From contig NZ_BMIB01000004.1 in NCBI RefSeq assembly GCF_014641615.1, positions 1,179,557 through 1,243,556 of the forward strand: a stretch of 64,000 nt of DNA, written 5' to 3'. Of the stretch, positions 44,701-52,462 are shown piece after piece (the stretch's first letter is position 1; each line of letters begins with the position of its first letter). The notes beneath the pieces were generated by a model. That model made no database searches, had not been told where the DNA came from, and saw nothing but the letters and a program-made list of their open reading frames with translations. The stretch is from Filimonas zeae (GTDB taxonomy: Bacteria; Bacteroidota; Bacteroidia; Chitinophagales; Chitinophagaceae). The position numbers and the translations under genes were made by a program.

Positions 44701-46273
44701 AAGCAGCATAACCTAACTCTTCCGTAAGCGCTTTCTGAAAGTCGTCTGTAAGGCGGGTTTTACCCTTTGCACCTCCACGATCTTCTTCTGCAGCTTTATA
44801 GCTCTGCCGGCTATAGCCATCAGGAGTATTGTACAGCATACCGGAAGCGTGTTTTACCACACCGGTTTTCTGAAACACCTTCCACTTGTTACTTATTTCA
44901 TGCAGGGCATCTTTTACAAAAGCCGGATTTTCGCTGGATCCCAGAAAAAGAATACCATCCTGCTGTAACCCGAAAACCAACACCGACAATACTTTCTGCT
45001 GCAATACGGGACTCATATAAATGAGCATGTTGCGGCAGCTGACAAAGTCGTTTTTTATAAAAGGCGGATCTTTAATAATGTTATGCCTTGCAAACACAAT
45101 CTGTTTGCGGATACGCGGGATGATGGTATAACCTGTGCTATCTTTTGTAAAGTATTGATCCAGCAGCTCGCGGGGTACATCTCTTTCAATAGAAAAAGGG
45201 TAATGACCGCGGGCCGCAATATCTATATTAGACTCGTCTATATCTGTGGCAAATACCTTTACTTCGTTACGCTGTTGCCGCTTTTTCAGCTCCTGATCAA
45301 ACAACAGTGCTACCGAATAAGCCTCCTCGCCGGAACTACAGGCGGCCACCCATACTTTAATAATATCACCCGCCTCTTTTTGATGTACAATGCCTGGAAT
45401 TACTTTTTCCCGCAATAATTCAAAAGCAGGCTCATCTCTGAAAAAGCGGGTAACCCCTATCAGAAAATCCTTTCCCAGCAAACCTGCTTCTTCCGGATGG
45501 CTGCGCAGGTATTGTACATAATCGGTCAGTTCCGGAATATTATGGTGCGCCATGCGCCGCGAAATGCGGCGTATAATAGTAGGCGTTTTGTAATAATGAA
45601 AATCATACCCACCCACTTCATGTATCAAGCTGAAAATTTCTTCCAGCAGTGCATCATCTACTTTGGTATTCTCCGGTAGCAGTACCGGTTTATCATGCAG
45701 AAAACCAATTAGCTCTTCCGGCATATCAGAAGGGGGTAATACAAAATCTGCATTACCAGAGGCTATGGCGCTGTTAGGCATACCATCAAAACGGGCCGTA
45801 GCAGGGTCCTGCACCATTACAATGCCGCCATTGGCTTTAATAGCCTCAATACCCCGGGTACCATCTGTTCCGGTACCGGATAGAACAATGGCTATTGCAT
45901 GCTCTTTTCGTTCTTCTGCAAGTGTAGTAAGAAAAATATCTATAGCAGTATTGGGTACCAGGTCAACCTTCTTTTCAGCCAGCAACAATTTGTTGCGGCT
46001 CATAGTCATTACCTTTTTATTCGGTATTACATACACGCAGTTTTTTTCAATTACCTGCTCATTCTCTGCCTCAAACACTTTCATCTGCGTATGGCGTGAC
46101 ACAAGTTCTACCAGCAGGCTCTTATGATCGGGAGACAGGTGTTGTATAATAACAAACGACAGATTGGACGATTCAGGCATGTGATCGAAAAACTCATGAA
46201 TAGCCTCCAGTCCACCGGCAGAGGCGCCGATAGCAATAATGTAATGCTCTTCTGTTCTGGTTTTTCTTGCCAC
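41765..46273 (-). CDS. Fused CheB methylesterase-CheR methyltransferase-PAS-histidine kinase
   Basis: 1502 residues. CheB (about 1-195): GASAGGLEAI with the catalytic Ser, QHLSPDHKSLL, and SGTGTDGTRG. CheR (about 215-490): TRFFRDEPAF, WVAACSSGEEAYSVALL (SAM site), FATDIDESNI, RNMLIYM. A signalling coiled coil follows (about 648-710) with near-exact seven-residue repeats (ELQSSNEEL). Then come four PAS-type regions (about 715-1240), HisKA with VASHDLQEPLRK near 1275, and HATPase with NLISNSLKF near 1385 to the end. No receiver or chemoreceptor is attached. It follows the phytochrome module by 9 bases and precedes a stand-alone regulator by 4. Confidence 0.95.
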   Translation of the reverse strand: MARKTRTEEHYIIAIGASAGGLEAIHEFFDHMPESSNLSFVIIQHLSPDHKSLLVELVSRHTQMKVFEAENEQVIEKNCVYVIPNKKVMTMSRNKLLLAEKKVDLVPNTAIDIFLTTLAEERKEHAIAIVLSGTGTDGTRGIEAIKANGGIVMVQDPATARFDGMPNSAIASGNADFVLPPSDMPEELIGFLHDKPVLLPENTKVDDALLEEIFSLIHEVGGYDFHYYKTPTIIRRISRRMAHHNIPELTDYVQYLRSHPEEAGLLGKDFLIGVTRFFRDEPAFELLREKVIPGIVHQKEAGDIIKVWVAACSSGEEAYSVALLFDQELKKRQQRNEVKVFATDIDESNIDIAARGHYPFSIERDVPRELLDQYFTKDSTGYTIIPRIRKQIVFARHNIIKDPPFIKNDFVSCRNMLIYMSPVLQQKVLSVLVFGLQQDGILFLGSSENPAFVKDALHEISNKWKVFQKTGVVKHASGMLYNTPDGYSRQSYKAAEEDRGGAKGKTRLTDDFQKALTEELGYAAFYIDQQFEIKESSGNYEQYLSLPRKSLRLNLLKMLPQDLGIVLGSAVKNTWKTESKVVLKNVRYRKGEQWHIVHIVIKPPAIMAGKLYTLVVLGEGVPEDAPAVAEKMLPVLSADTGAHEYVSELESELQETKHNLQMAVEGLETTNEELQSSNEELLSANEELQSSNEELQSLNEELHTLNTEHQLKIKELIELNDDLDNYFRSSDIGQVFLDENLRIRKFNPASVKMINFIETDIGRPISHISTNIRYENLSEDIQNVLKAGATVEKEVQLLNGKNLLIRIMPYIRQDKRRAGVVIAFIDITAITDLNNIIRGIFNSSHSAIVAFKAVRDGDHKIADFVFQTANQTTASFLQRAAETFLGKSLKKEGGYLVQGNLFDKYVKVVQQDVLLNEDIYLEAENKWFELSAVKMKDGFVATYSDVTARKNAEQKLRKNYNELITVKENLKVLNVQLESKVEERTRELSKSEERFRLVSQATNDAIWDWDFVNNTVWWNESFFNMFGYNRNNYDRAFWLSKVHPDEREHIQKSIYDVINSQSSQWTAEYRFQKANGEYAFVLDRAYVLHDEFNTPFRMLGSIVDITRLREAEKEVASNIARRQFLAASIPLVIWMADVYRKIDFVNKQFEEYTGIDAAEAVRGKWQQSIHSEDIAGLNNAWEVAARNMTDFQQEVRMLKANGAYHWNLLRGRMRKDEQGKVTDWLITFVDIHEQKVVNEVLEMKVLQRTIELQQMNEELEASNNDLQQFASVASHDLQEPLRKIQMFSKLIKDKYAGNLDASGVDYLSRVLHASGRMRTLITDVLNFSRLSASNYSFEATDLNAVVEAILDDLEIAILEKKALVIKDKLPVLEVIPGQIRQVFQNLISNSLKFMREGVQPQITIRACAVKERSVDAAPDANGGYYRITITDNGIGFDEKFKSAIFTLFQRLHSKDKFEGSGIGLAITKKIVDKHHGLIAADSKEGEGATFTLILPVKQAEKQ

Positions 46274-46282
46274 GGATTAAGA

Positions 46283-47803
46283 TTAATAGTCTTTGTGTCG
46301 GGTTACATATTCAAAAATGAAGCTGCGTAAACTTTCAGCAGCCTGCAACTCTTCTTCTTTCCAGGGAAGTGAGATATTACGTACCGTTTGCTGCCACAGC
46401 TTAAAGGAGTGACGCGGATGGTAACTTTTGGCATCTGTTTCAAAGCGAATGGCCTCATCGGGATTGCCGCCCCAGTTAATGGTACGTATTACTTCCGGCC
46501 TGAACAGTATCATATATTCATCCTGCGCAATGTTTACCGGTATTACCAGTATACCGCTGGCTATGCCTGCATAGCCGGCAGCATGTTCATACACATCTGA
46601 CAAATGGTTTTCACAAAAAACCTGATGCAGCTTTTTGGCGTTCAGCCATAGTACAATATCCTCCAGTTCACTACCGGCAGGTACCTGCCCTTTGGTACTC
46701 AATGAATTTCCCTCCACCAGTACAGCGCCGGTAGCATTAAAGAGATGGAGAATATCCTCTCCACTATCTTCAAAACCTTTGGCTATGCCACCACCATTAT
46801 AAATATGCTCAACAAATAAAGATCGGCGGTTGTTGATTTGTGTAGTAAAAAACAACTGCTCGCGGTTAATGAGGGAATTTATTTTGGCAGAAATAACGTT
46901 GGAAAGCAATTCAAACACCGAACACTCCTGATAGCTCATGGGCTTGGCAGTACGGTGATGGCAGGCTATAAGCCCCCATAATTTTTCGTTGTGTATAATC
47001 CGGGTGGACATGGAAGCCGTTACCTTCATATTCTTCAGGTATTCCACATGCACTGCTGCAACGCCCCGCATGTTACAATCTGACAAATCTACAAAAGAGT
47101 CTGTTACCGGATTGATAACCGGATATAGTTTAACAGGTGTATAATCTCTGTCGGGTATAAAACGATAAGGATTTTTAAGATACAAAGCACGCGCCTGCTT
47201 AGGAATATCAGAAGCCGGGAAGGTAAAACCGAAGTACGATTCCATGCCTTCTTCCATTTCTTCTGCCAGCACGGTGCCATTCCAGTTATCATCAAACAGG
47301 TAAATCATTACCTTATCAAAGCCAGACAATTTTTTCAGTTCCCGCGCAGCTATGGTGCATACCTCCTGCGAGCTAACGGCCTGATCAATGGCAGCCATTG
47401 CATATTTTACCTCCTGGTATACATCTACAAAAGACATATCCCGCGCGTCAGGATTGTTTAACAACTCCAGTTCAATAACCAGATATGCTTCTTTATCGTG
47501 CACCAGCGCCAGTGCTTTCTTATTTCCAACGGAAAGCGAAACAGGTATTTTTTCCTTGATATTACCAGATAGCTTTCTGGTAAGTACATCAGCCGACAAA
47601 GCATCCAGCCAGTTATAGAGCGTTTGCTGCAGCAACTGCTCTACCGGCGTATCAAATAAATCCGCCGCATTTTCACTGGCCTGCACAATGTTGAGTGTAT
47701 TTTTCTGCAACACCAACAGCACGCCGTAAGGCTGTACCAGATTGATATAATGAATAGGCAGACTACCGCAAAACTCTGAGTCGTAGTTCTTATGGTTGCT
47801 CAT
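46283..47803 (-). CDS. bphP: Bacteriophytochrome photosensory module without output domain
   Basis: 506 residues in PAS-GAF-PHY order. Cys12 in EFCGSLPIHYINLVQPYG is the biliverdin-attachment position of bacteriophytochromes. GAF (about 130-310): FPASDIPKQARALYLKNPYRFIPDRDYTPVKLYP and WGLIACHHRTAKPMSY, with the conserved His next to the chromophore. PHY (about 320-490): MILFRPEVIRTINWGGNP tongue and HPRHSFKLWQQTVRNISLPW. The chain ends right after PHY; no kinase is fused. It overlaps the heme oxygenase gene by 14 bases and precedes the CheB-CheR-kinase gene by 9, so the kinase is probably supplied in trans. Confidence 0.95.
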   Translation of the reverse strand: MSNHKNYDSEFCGSLPIHYINLVQPYGVLLVLQKNTLNIVQASENAADLFDTPVEQLLQQTLYNWLDALSADVLTRKLSGNIKEKIPVSLSVGNKKALALVHDKEAYLVIELELLNNPDARDMSFVDVYQEVKYAMAAIDQAVSSQEVCTIAARELKKLSGFDKVMIYLFDDNWNGTVLAEEMEEGMESYFGFTFPASDIPKQARALYLKNPYRFIPDRDYTPVKLYPVINPVTDSFVDLSDCNMRGVAAVHVEYLKNMKVTASMSTRIIHNEKLWGLIACHHRTAKPMSYQECSVFELLSNVISAKINSLINREQLFFTTQINNRRSLFVEHIYNGGGIAKGFEDSGEDILHLFNATGAVLVEGNSLSTKGQVPAGSELEDIVLWLNAKKLHQVFCENHLSDVYEHAAGYAGIASGILVIPVNIAQDEYMILFRPEVIRTINWGGNPDEAIRFETDAKSYHPRHSFKLWQQTVRNISLPWKEEELQAAESLRSFIFEYVTRHKDY

Positions 47804-48362
47804 ATAATTCTATCCATCTTTTAAAACTGGTAAAAGTATCATTTGCGGCCTGCACCACTTCTTTCTGTTCGTTGTCAGGCATCGTCTTATTCACTTGCTC
47901 TTTAAAAGCCATCCACATATCCATGGCTTTTTCGCCATATCCATTAAAAAAAAGCAGCGCATTATCTACCTCTTCTACACGCTTCTGTACCATGCCTGCT
48001 ATTATTTTACCACCCAGCGTTGAGCCTTCCAACACATACATTGCACCAAGCGCCTGTGCGTAATTGTTTATTCCGGGCAGATCAGCACACAGCTTTTCCG
48101 GAGTGGACAGGGTATTGTTATTTAAAACTGCAATATCTTCTACCAGCAAAGAAGCTTTGCGTCTTTCCTGATATCCCGGCATTGTTTGTTCAGTTATATA
48201 GGCACCTATCCGCTCTTCCAGTGGCTGATAAAATCCATACATCATTTCCAGCAACCGGCGATAATCTCCCTGCGTCTGAATGGCTTTAATAGACGGAATC
48301 ATCCGGCCTTCCAAATCTGTATGTGCTGTTTTGGTTTCACTTTTCAATACTTCTGTCAACAT
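47790..48362 (-). CDS. bphO: Heme oxygenase (biliverdin-forming)
   Basis: 190 residues from the ATG at 48362; the frame is open 28 codons further but the core begins at MLTEVLKSETKTAHTDLE, where the His is the heme ligand. The helix with ALGAMYVLEGSTLGGKII is the second family mark. It would split heme to biliverdin, the chromophore of the phytochrome encoded by the next gene, which it overlaps by 14 bases. It is the first gene of the light-sensing operon. No tight -7 promoter match is visible upstream; a TTG with TTATTTTA 19 bases on is the nearest. Confidence 0.9.
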   Translation of the reverse strand: MLTEVLKSETKTAHTDLEGRMIPSIKAIQTQGDYRRLLEMMYGFYQPLEERIGAYITEQTMPGYQERRKASLLVEDIAVLNNNTLSTPEKLCADLPGINNYAQALGAMYVLEGSTLGGKIIAGMVQKRVEEVDNALLFFNGYGEKAMDMWMAFKEQVNKTMPDNEQKEVVQAANDTFTSFKRWIELYEQP

Positions 48363-48578
48363 AATAAACAATGATTTTGAGGGCGGTACGGAGTACCCTT
48401 TATGCAGGATTGATGCTAAAATAACCTGATTATCATCCACTAACAAATTTTGAAATGACTATCTGCATCACGCCCCTAATCGGGCAAAATAATCCACACA
48501 AATGCCGGCTTAGTATGGTAACAGCAGGATTCAAACTCTTCAGGAACACTTTTTTACGCTGCATATAAAAGCTATTTT

Positions 48579-49133
48579 ATGAAAACAACATCTGATGTAA
48601 GAACACTTACAAGAAAGCCATTACCAGACAACAGTAAATTGAATAATTTTTTTATTGATAGCCTGCAGGATATTTATTACGCCGAAGATCATCTGGTAGA
48701 TGCATTGGAAAAACTGGCGGAAAAAGCAACTACAGAAAGCCTGAAAGCAGCCTTTGAAGAGCACCGCGCAGTTACAAAGGGGCAGATTAACCGTTTAGAA
48801 CAGGTATTTGATAGTATAGGAGAGCAGCCGCAGAAAAAAACCTGTCACGCTATTGAAGGCATTATTAAAGAAGCAAAAGCAATTATTAAAGAAACAGATG
48901 CTGATACTATTACGCGCGATGCTGCCCTTATTATGGCTGCCCAGAAAGCAGAACACTACGAAATTGCCACTTACGGCACATTGGTGCCGCTGGCAAGGGT
49001 GTTGGGCCACCAAAAAGCCGCAATGTTGTTAGCAGAAACTTTACAGGAAGAAAAAGCTGCTGATGCAAGTCTTACCGATATAGCGGAAAGTTTTGTTAAC
49101 GAAATGGCGGGCGAAGAGGCGGAAGACGAATAA
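48579..49133 (+). CDS. Ferritin-like DUF892 (YciE/YciF) protein
   Basis: 184 residues. LNNFFIDSLQDIYYAEDHLVDALEKLAEKATTESLKAAFEEHRAVTKGQINRLEQVF and QKAEHYEIATYGTLVPLARVLGHQKAAMLLAETLQEEKAADASLTDIAE give the four-helix bundle with the E/H metal-ligand pattern of DUF892. Members are stress-induced and of uncertain activity. It is divergent from the heme oxygenase gene across about 215 bases, so the two share a promoter region. Confidence 0.92.
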   Translation: MKTTSDVRTLTRKPLPDNSKLNNFFIDSLQDIYYAEDHLVDALEKLAEKATTESLKAAFEEHRAVTKGQINRLEQVFDSIGEQPQKKTCHAIEGIIKEAKAIIKETDADTITRDAALIMAAQKAEHYEIATYGTLVPLARVLGHQKAAMLLAETLQEEKAADASLTDIAESFVNEMAGEEAEDE

Positions 49134-49508
49134 AAACAGGCCCTCAAACGCATATACTTTAATGAGATATAACGAAATAAACGCTGATTACCAGTATATT
49201 ACACCACATACAACTGAAATAAGGGACACCAGGGATTAGTTAGGGATGTGGAAAACTCATCAAAAAAAAGTTATCACATTTAATTTATTAAAATATATGA
49301 AAAAGGCGCTCTTCCGGAGTTTTTTATCAATTTAAAAACAAAAAACGAATTCACCCGTTACCTATTTCAAAAAAGGAGAGGCTTTATAAGGCAAAGGCAA
49401 ATATTAAATTATTTACCATATAAGTAAAACTAAACCAATTGTGAGCATATTGTTAATTAGCGGAGAAGGTGTAGGAGGTTAGCGTTTAGGGTTGTAGCTT
49501 TGTGTAAC

Positions 49509-49605
49509 AAAATAAGAAATAATTATCCTCTGGATATAAAAATATTCGAAGATTTTCTCATAAGCAGTTAGTTTTGGTTGCGGCCCCTGTTTCAACAGGG
49601 GCCAA
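49509..49605 (+). ncRNA. Candidate small RNA
   Basis: An exact -7 match TAGCTTTG (49495-49502) would start a transcript near 49509. It contains no ATG frame of note and ends at the hairpin GGCCCCTG/CAGGGGCC (49582-49589 with 49596-49603). The -33 box is weak and no T-run follows the hairpin. Confidence 0.25.
49582..49603 (+). terminator. GC-rich hairpin, possible terminator
   Basis: GGCCCCTG and CAGGGGCC form a perfect 8-bp stem with a 6-base loop. The following AATTTATT is a poor T-tract, so termination is uncertain. Confidence 0.35.
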
Positions 49606-49850
49606 TTTATTACAATAATATCAATCTACCAATCTTAATTTCCCTTCACCGCTCCATTTTTCTGTATTATCTGTTTAAAATCAATGCAAAAGAAGTTTGC
49701 AACCTTGTTGCCGGAACAGGTTATGCGCATGAAAAACAAGCACCCTTTGGTTTTCAGAAGGGGTAAAAAGAGGAGAAAAGAGTACGGATTAAAAATGATT
49801 TTCGCCTATAAAGGGTTGTTACAAAATACGGCTTCACCTAACTGGTAAAC

Positions 49851-49870
49851 AATACCCAATATTGGGTATT
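49851..49870. repeat. Perfect 20-bp palindrome
   Basis: AATACCCAATATTGGGTATT, just past the stop of the oxidoreductase gene. It could be a protein-binding site; its place after a gene rather than before one makes a promoter operator less likely. Confidence 0.4.
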
Positions 49871-49898
49871 TGATGTACAAATACGTTTACAGGGTGTT

Positions 49899-50897
49899 TT
49901 ACACCTTCCCTTCTGCGGGATAGGCCACACCAATCTGATTTTTGATAATATCTGCCAGTTCTGCCAGCAGCAGAGAGGTTTGGTAAGGCATTCTATCACA
50001 CTCCGCCTGCCCGCTTTCCCATGTTTGCAGAAAAGCTTCTGTTTCATACTGAAATCCGCTACCCGGCCACTCACAGGGAATATCTGCAGTACTACCATCA
50101 TTCCACTCTATGCTAATGCCCTTTGGCTTCTCATTCCATGGTTCATGAATAGTAATAGTGCCTTTACAACCACTGATAACCGCATCATTTTTTGTTTTAA
50201 CAAGAATGGATGACTCCAGTAACGCATATTGCTGCTGCTTTTTCGACAACAGCACTACACTATGTTCATCAATACCTTTGGCAGACTTTCTGGCGCTGGC
50301 ATGTACCTGATCTGGCCGGCCCATAAACAAAACACTGAGAAAAAGGGTATAGATACCCAGATCCAGCAAAGCGCCTCCGCCCAGTTCGGGATTATAATAC
50401 CGGCTGTTTTCATCCTTTGGCGCCCGATAACTCATAGAGGCTTTTATAGATATAACATCTCCTATATCCCCCTCTTCTACCAGATGAATCAGTTTTGAAA
50501 AACTGGGCAGATAACGCACCCACATGCCTTCCATCAGCAATGTCTGGTATTGCTGCGCAAGATGAATCAGTTCCTGTGTTTGCGGATAGCTGATGGTTAA
50601 AGGCTTTTCGCACAATACCGGTATTTTATGCTTAAGGCAGATAGCCGCATATTTATAATGATAAGAATGTGGCGTTGCTATATATACAGCCTGTACCCCG
50701 GAATGAGTTACAAACGCATCTATATCGGTAAAAACTTCCGCGCCCGCATGCTTTCCGGCGAACTCTTCCGCACTTTCTTTCCTATGGCTATATATGGCCT
50801 TAACAAAGCAATGGTGGGTGTTGATCCACTGAAAATCTGCCACAAACTGACTGGCAATGCCTCCCGGCCCTATTATGCCCCAGGCAAACTTTTTCAT
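49899..50897 (-). CDS. Gfo/Idh/MocA-family NAD(P)-dependent oxidoreductase
   Basis: 332 residues from the ATG at 50897. The frame is open 40 codons upstream, but the nucleotide-binding GIIGPGGIASQF must lie close to the start, as it does here. Family marks: EKPLTISYPQTQELI (catalytic Lys), EGMWVRYLPSF, and GGGALLDLGIYTL. Such enzymes oxidise sugars or related polyols (dihydrodiol dehydrogenase type). The substrate is unknown. The small hypothetical gene ends 22 bases upstream on the same strand. Confidence 0.9.
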   Translation of the reverse strand: MKKFAWGIIGPGGIASQFVADFQWINTHHCFVKAIYSHRKESAEEFAGKHAGAEVFTDIDAFVTHSGVQAVYIATPHSYHYKYAAICLKHKIPVLCEKPLTISYPQTQELIHLAQQYQTLLMEGMWVRYLPSFSKLIHLVEEGDIGDVISIKASMSYRAPKDENSRYYNPELGGGALLDLGIYTLFLSVLFMGRPDQVHASARKSAKGIDEHSVVLLSKKQQQYALLESSILVKTKNDAVISGCKGTITIHEPWNEKPKGISIEWNDGSTADIPCEWPGSGFQYETEAFLQTWESGQAECDRMPYQTSLLLAELADIIKNQIGVAYPAEGKV

Positions 50898-50919
50898 AAC
50901 AGGCGTTTTATTAAAAGAA

Positions 50920-51204
50920 TCAGGCGGAAACATCACTGGTATCAACCGGATGCGGATCTGGCTCCAGTTGGTCCAACTGCTGAATTTCTTCTGTTTTATC
51001 AGCCTTGTCTTTTTCACCAGCCAGATAGGTATGTAGCCAGAGATTCAGTGCATCCAGCGTTTCAGCCGAACTTAACTTCTCATTCCAGGAGGCAATAATT
51101 TCCGGCAGATCATTCTCTTCAGGCAGAATGGCTCTGGTAATTTTAACCAGAGCACTTTTGATGTCTTCAAAATGAGACGAAACTGCTGTTTGTGTTACAC
51201 TCAT
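50920..51204 (-). CDS. Small acidic hypothetical protein
   Basis: 94 residues from the ATG at 51204 (MSVTQTAVSSHFEDIKSALVKITRAI). The longer open frame has an unlikely Cys-rich start. The chain is helical, with a charged C-terminus (EEIQQLDQLEPDPHPVDTSDVSA) suggesting disorder. I recognise no family. It precedes the oxidoreductase gene on the same strand. A 65-base inverted repeat structure lies upstream. Confidence 0.55.
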   Translation of the reverse strand: MSVTQTAVSSHFEDIKSALVKITRAILPEENDLPEIIASWNEKLSSAETLDALNLWLHTYLAGEKDKADKTEEIQQLDQLEPDPHPVDTSDVSA

Positions 51205-51304
51205 ACACTGTGCTTTACGGTTAACAAATAGGTTGCAATAATAGAAGCAACACAATAGTCGTGCAAAACTTACAGTCAGCTTTCCGCCGCATGCAGCATC
51301 GTAC

Positions 51305-51369
51305 ATACAACATTCCGGTAACCTGTGCGGCATACTTATCTGCCCACAAAGACTACCGGAATGTTGTAT
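51305..51369. repeat. 65-base inverted repeat with 16-bp perfect arms
   Basis: ATACAACATTCCGGTA (51305-51320) and its exact reverse complement (51354-51369) enclose 33 bases that can pair further (GTG...GGCA / TGCC...CAC). On the plus strand it runs into six T residues. It lies between two minus-strand genes, where no plus-strand transcript is expected. It could be a miniature mobile element or a terminator for the EamA gene region. Confidence 0.7.
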
Positions 51370-51410
51370 TTTTTAACCAATTTGCTTACACCGCCTGGTA
51401 CAACGCCATT

Positions 51411-52358
51411 CTATTCATAAGATGGTTGTTTAATGCGGATGGCAGAAGCGTTTGACAATGGCTTGCTTTGCTTACGATATCCTGCATTTACCAGAAACAC
51501 GCCCGCAAGGGTTAATACAAAAGCCAGTAATGTATATACCGTTATAGCTTCTTTTAATATAACAAAGCCCAGAATGATGGCTACCAGCGGATTGATATAA
51601 GCATACAAGGTTACCACCCCAACCGGTAAACGTGATAATGCGTAATGAAAGCATACAAACGCTGTAATAGAACCAAACAGAATAAGGTAACTGATGGCAC
51701 CTGCAGAAGCCAGCGGCACGCCATGTATAGCACCCCAGTCTTCTATTACATAACTGGCCAGTATTAGCACAGCGCCTCCTGAAAACAGTTGCATGGCTAC
51801 ATTCATATATACATCGTTGTATTCTGATTGCTTTTGCTTAGAGTAGAGGGAACCTAAGGCCCAGAACAAACAAGACAACAAACATATTATTATACCGCCC
51901 AGATATTGTGTACTGCCCAGGTAAGCCAGATTGTCTTTAAATATCAGCAACAACCCTGAAAGCCCCAGCAGTAAACCAAATGCTATTTTATAATTCATCC
52001 GCTCGCTTTTACCGGTAATGAGATTGATTACCACCACATACACAGGCATCATGGCACAGATAAGCGCCGCCAGCCCGCTGGGAATATACTTTACCGCCCA
52101 GCCCACAATACCATTGCCCAGTGTTACCATAAATAAGCCCGGTAGCAGCTGGGCTTTAAAAGCACGCAGATTGGGCATCTTACTCTTTCGGATAAGACAA
52201 AAGGAACCCAGTAACAGCCCTGCTATCAGATGGCGGCAACCCATAAAAAGCAGTGCCGGAAAGCCTTTTACGCCTATACGTGCTGCCAGAAAAGTGGTAC
52301 CCCAGATAATACAGATAGCCAGCAATGCCCAGTAGGCTTTTCTGTTTTCTCCATTCAT
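51411..52358 (-). CDS. EamA-family (DMT) transporter
   Basis: 315 residues, ten membrane helices in two EamA repeats: AYWALLAICIIWGTTFLAARIGV and the second half ALGSLYSKQK...ITAFVCFHYALSRLPVGVVTLYAYINPLVAIILGFVILKEAIT. Members export amino acids or other small metabolites. It is divergent from the MocR regulator gene, with about 105 bases between, the usual layout for a MocR-controlled transporter. Confidence 0.92.
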   Translation of the reverse strand: MNGENRKAYWALLAICIIWGTTFLAARIGVKGFPALLFMGCRHLIAGLLLGSFCLIRKSKMPNLRAFKAQLLPGLFMVTLGNGIVGWAVKYIPSGLAALICAMMPVYVVVINLITGKSERMNYKIAFGLLLGLSGLLLIFKDNLAYLGSTQYLGGIIICLLSCLFWALGSLYSKQKQSEYNDVYMNVAMQLFSGGAVLILASYVIEDWGAIHGVPLASAGAISYLILFGSITAFVCFHYALSRLPVGVVTLYAYINPLVAIILGFVILKEAITVYTLLAFVLTLAGVFLVNAGYRKQSKPLSNASAIRIKQPSYE

Positions 52359-52462
52359 ATTCGCGTGGTTTAACTGTAAACAATACTCAAAATAAAAGAG
52401 AATTCAGAGATGAAAACAGATGCAGATTTCTTAATTTCAACCATAACAGATTAGCCACAACT

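Larger units (their letters stand above)
49134..49898. other. Long gene-free stretch, AT-rich
   Basis: About 765 bases without a credible gene. It contains an exact -7 element TAGCTTTG (49495-49502), an 8-bp GC hairpin 80 bases later, and a 20-bp perfect palindrome at 49851-49870. I see no other structure. Confidence 0.45.

Noticed and set aside
48363..48446. 28-codon N-terminal extension of the heme oxygenase
   Set aside because: The family core with its heme-binding His begins right after the ATG at 48362, and the extension shows no family similarity.
49578..49766. A 62-residue frame downstream of the DUF892 gene
   Set aside because: It includes the GC hairpin and has no conserved look; treated as non-coding.
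50898..51017. 40-residue N-terminal extension of the oxidoreductase
   Set aside because: The dinucleotide-binding motif must be near the N-terminus, and the extension is basic and overlaps the preceding gene.
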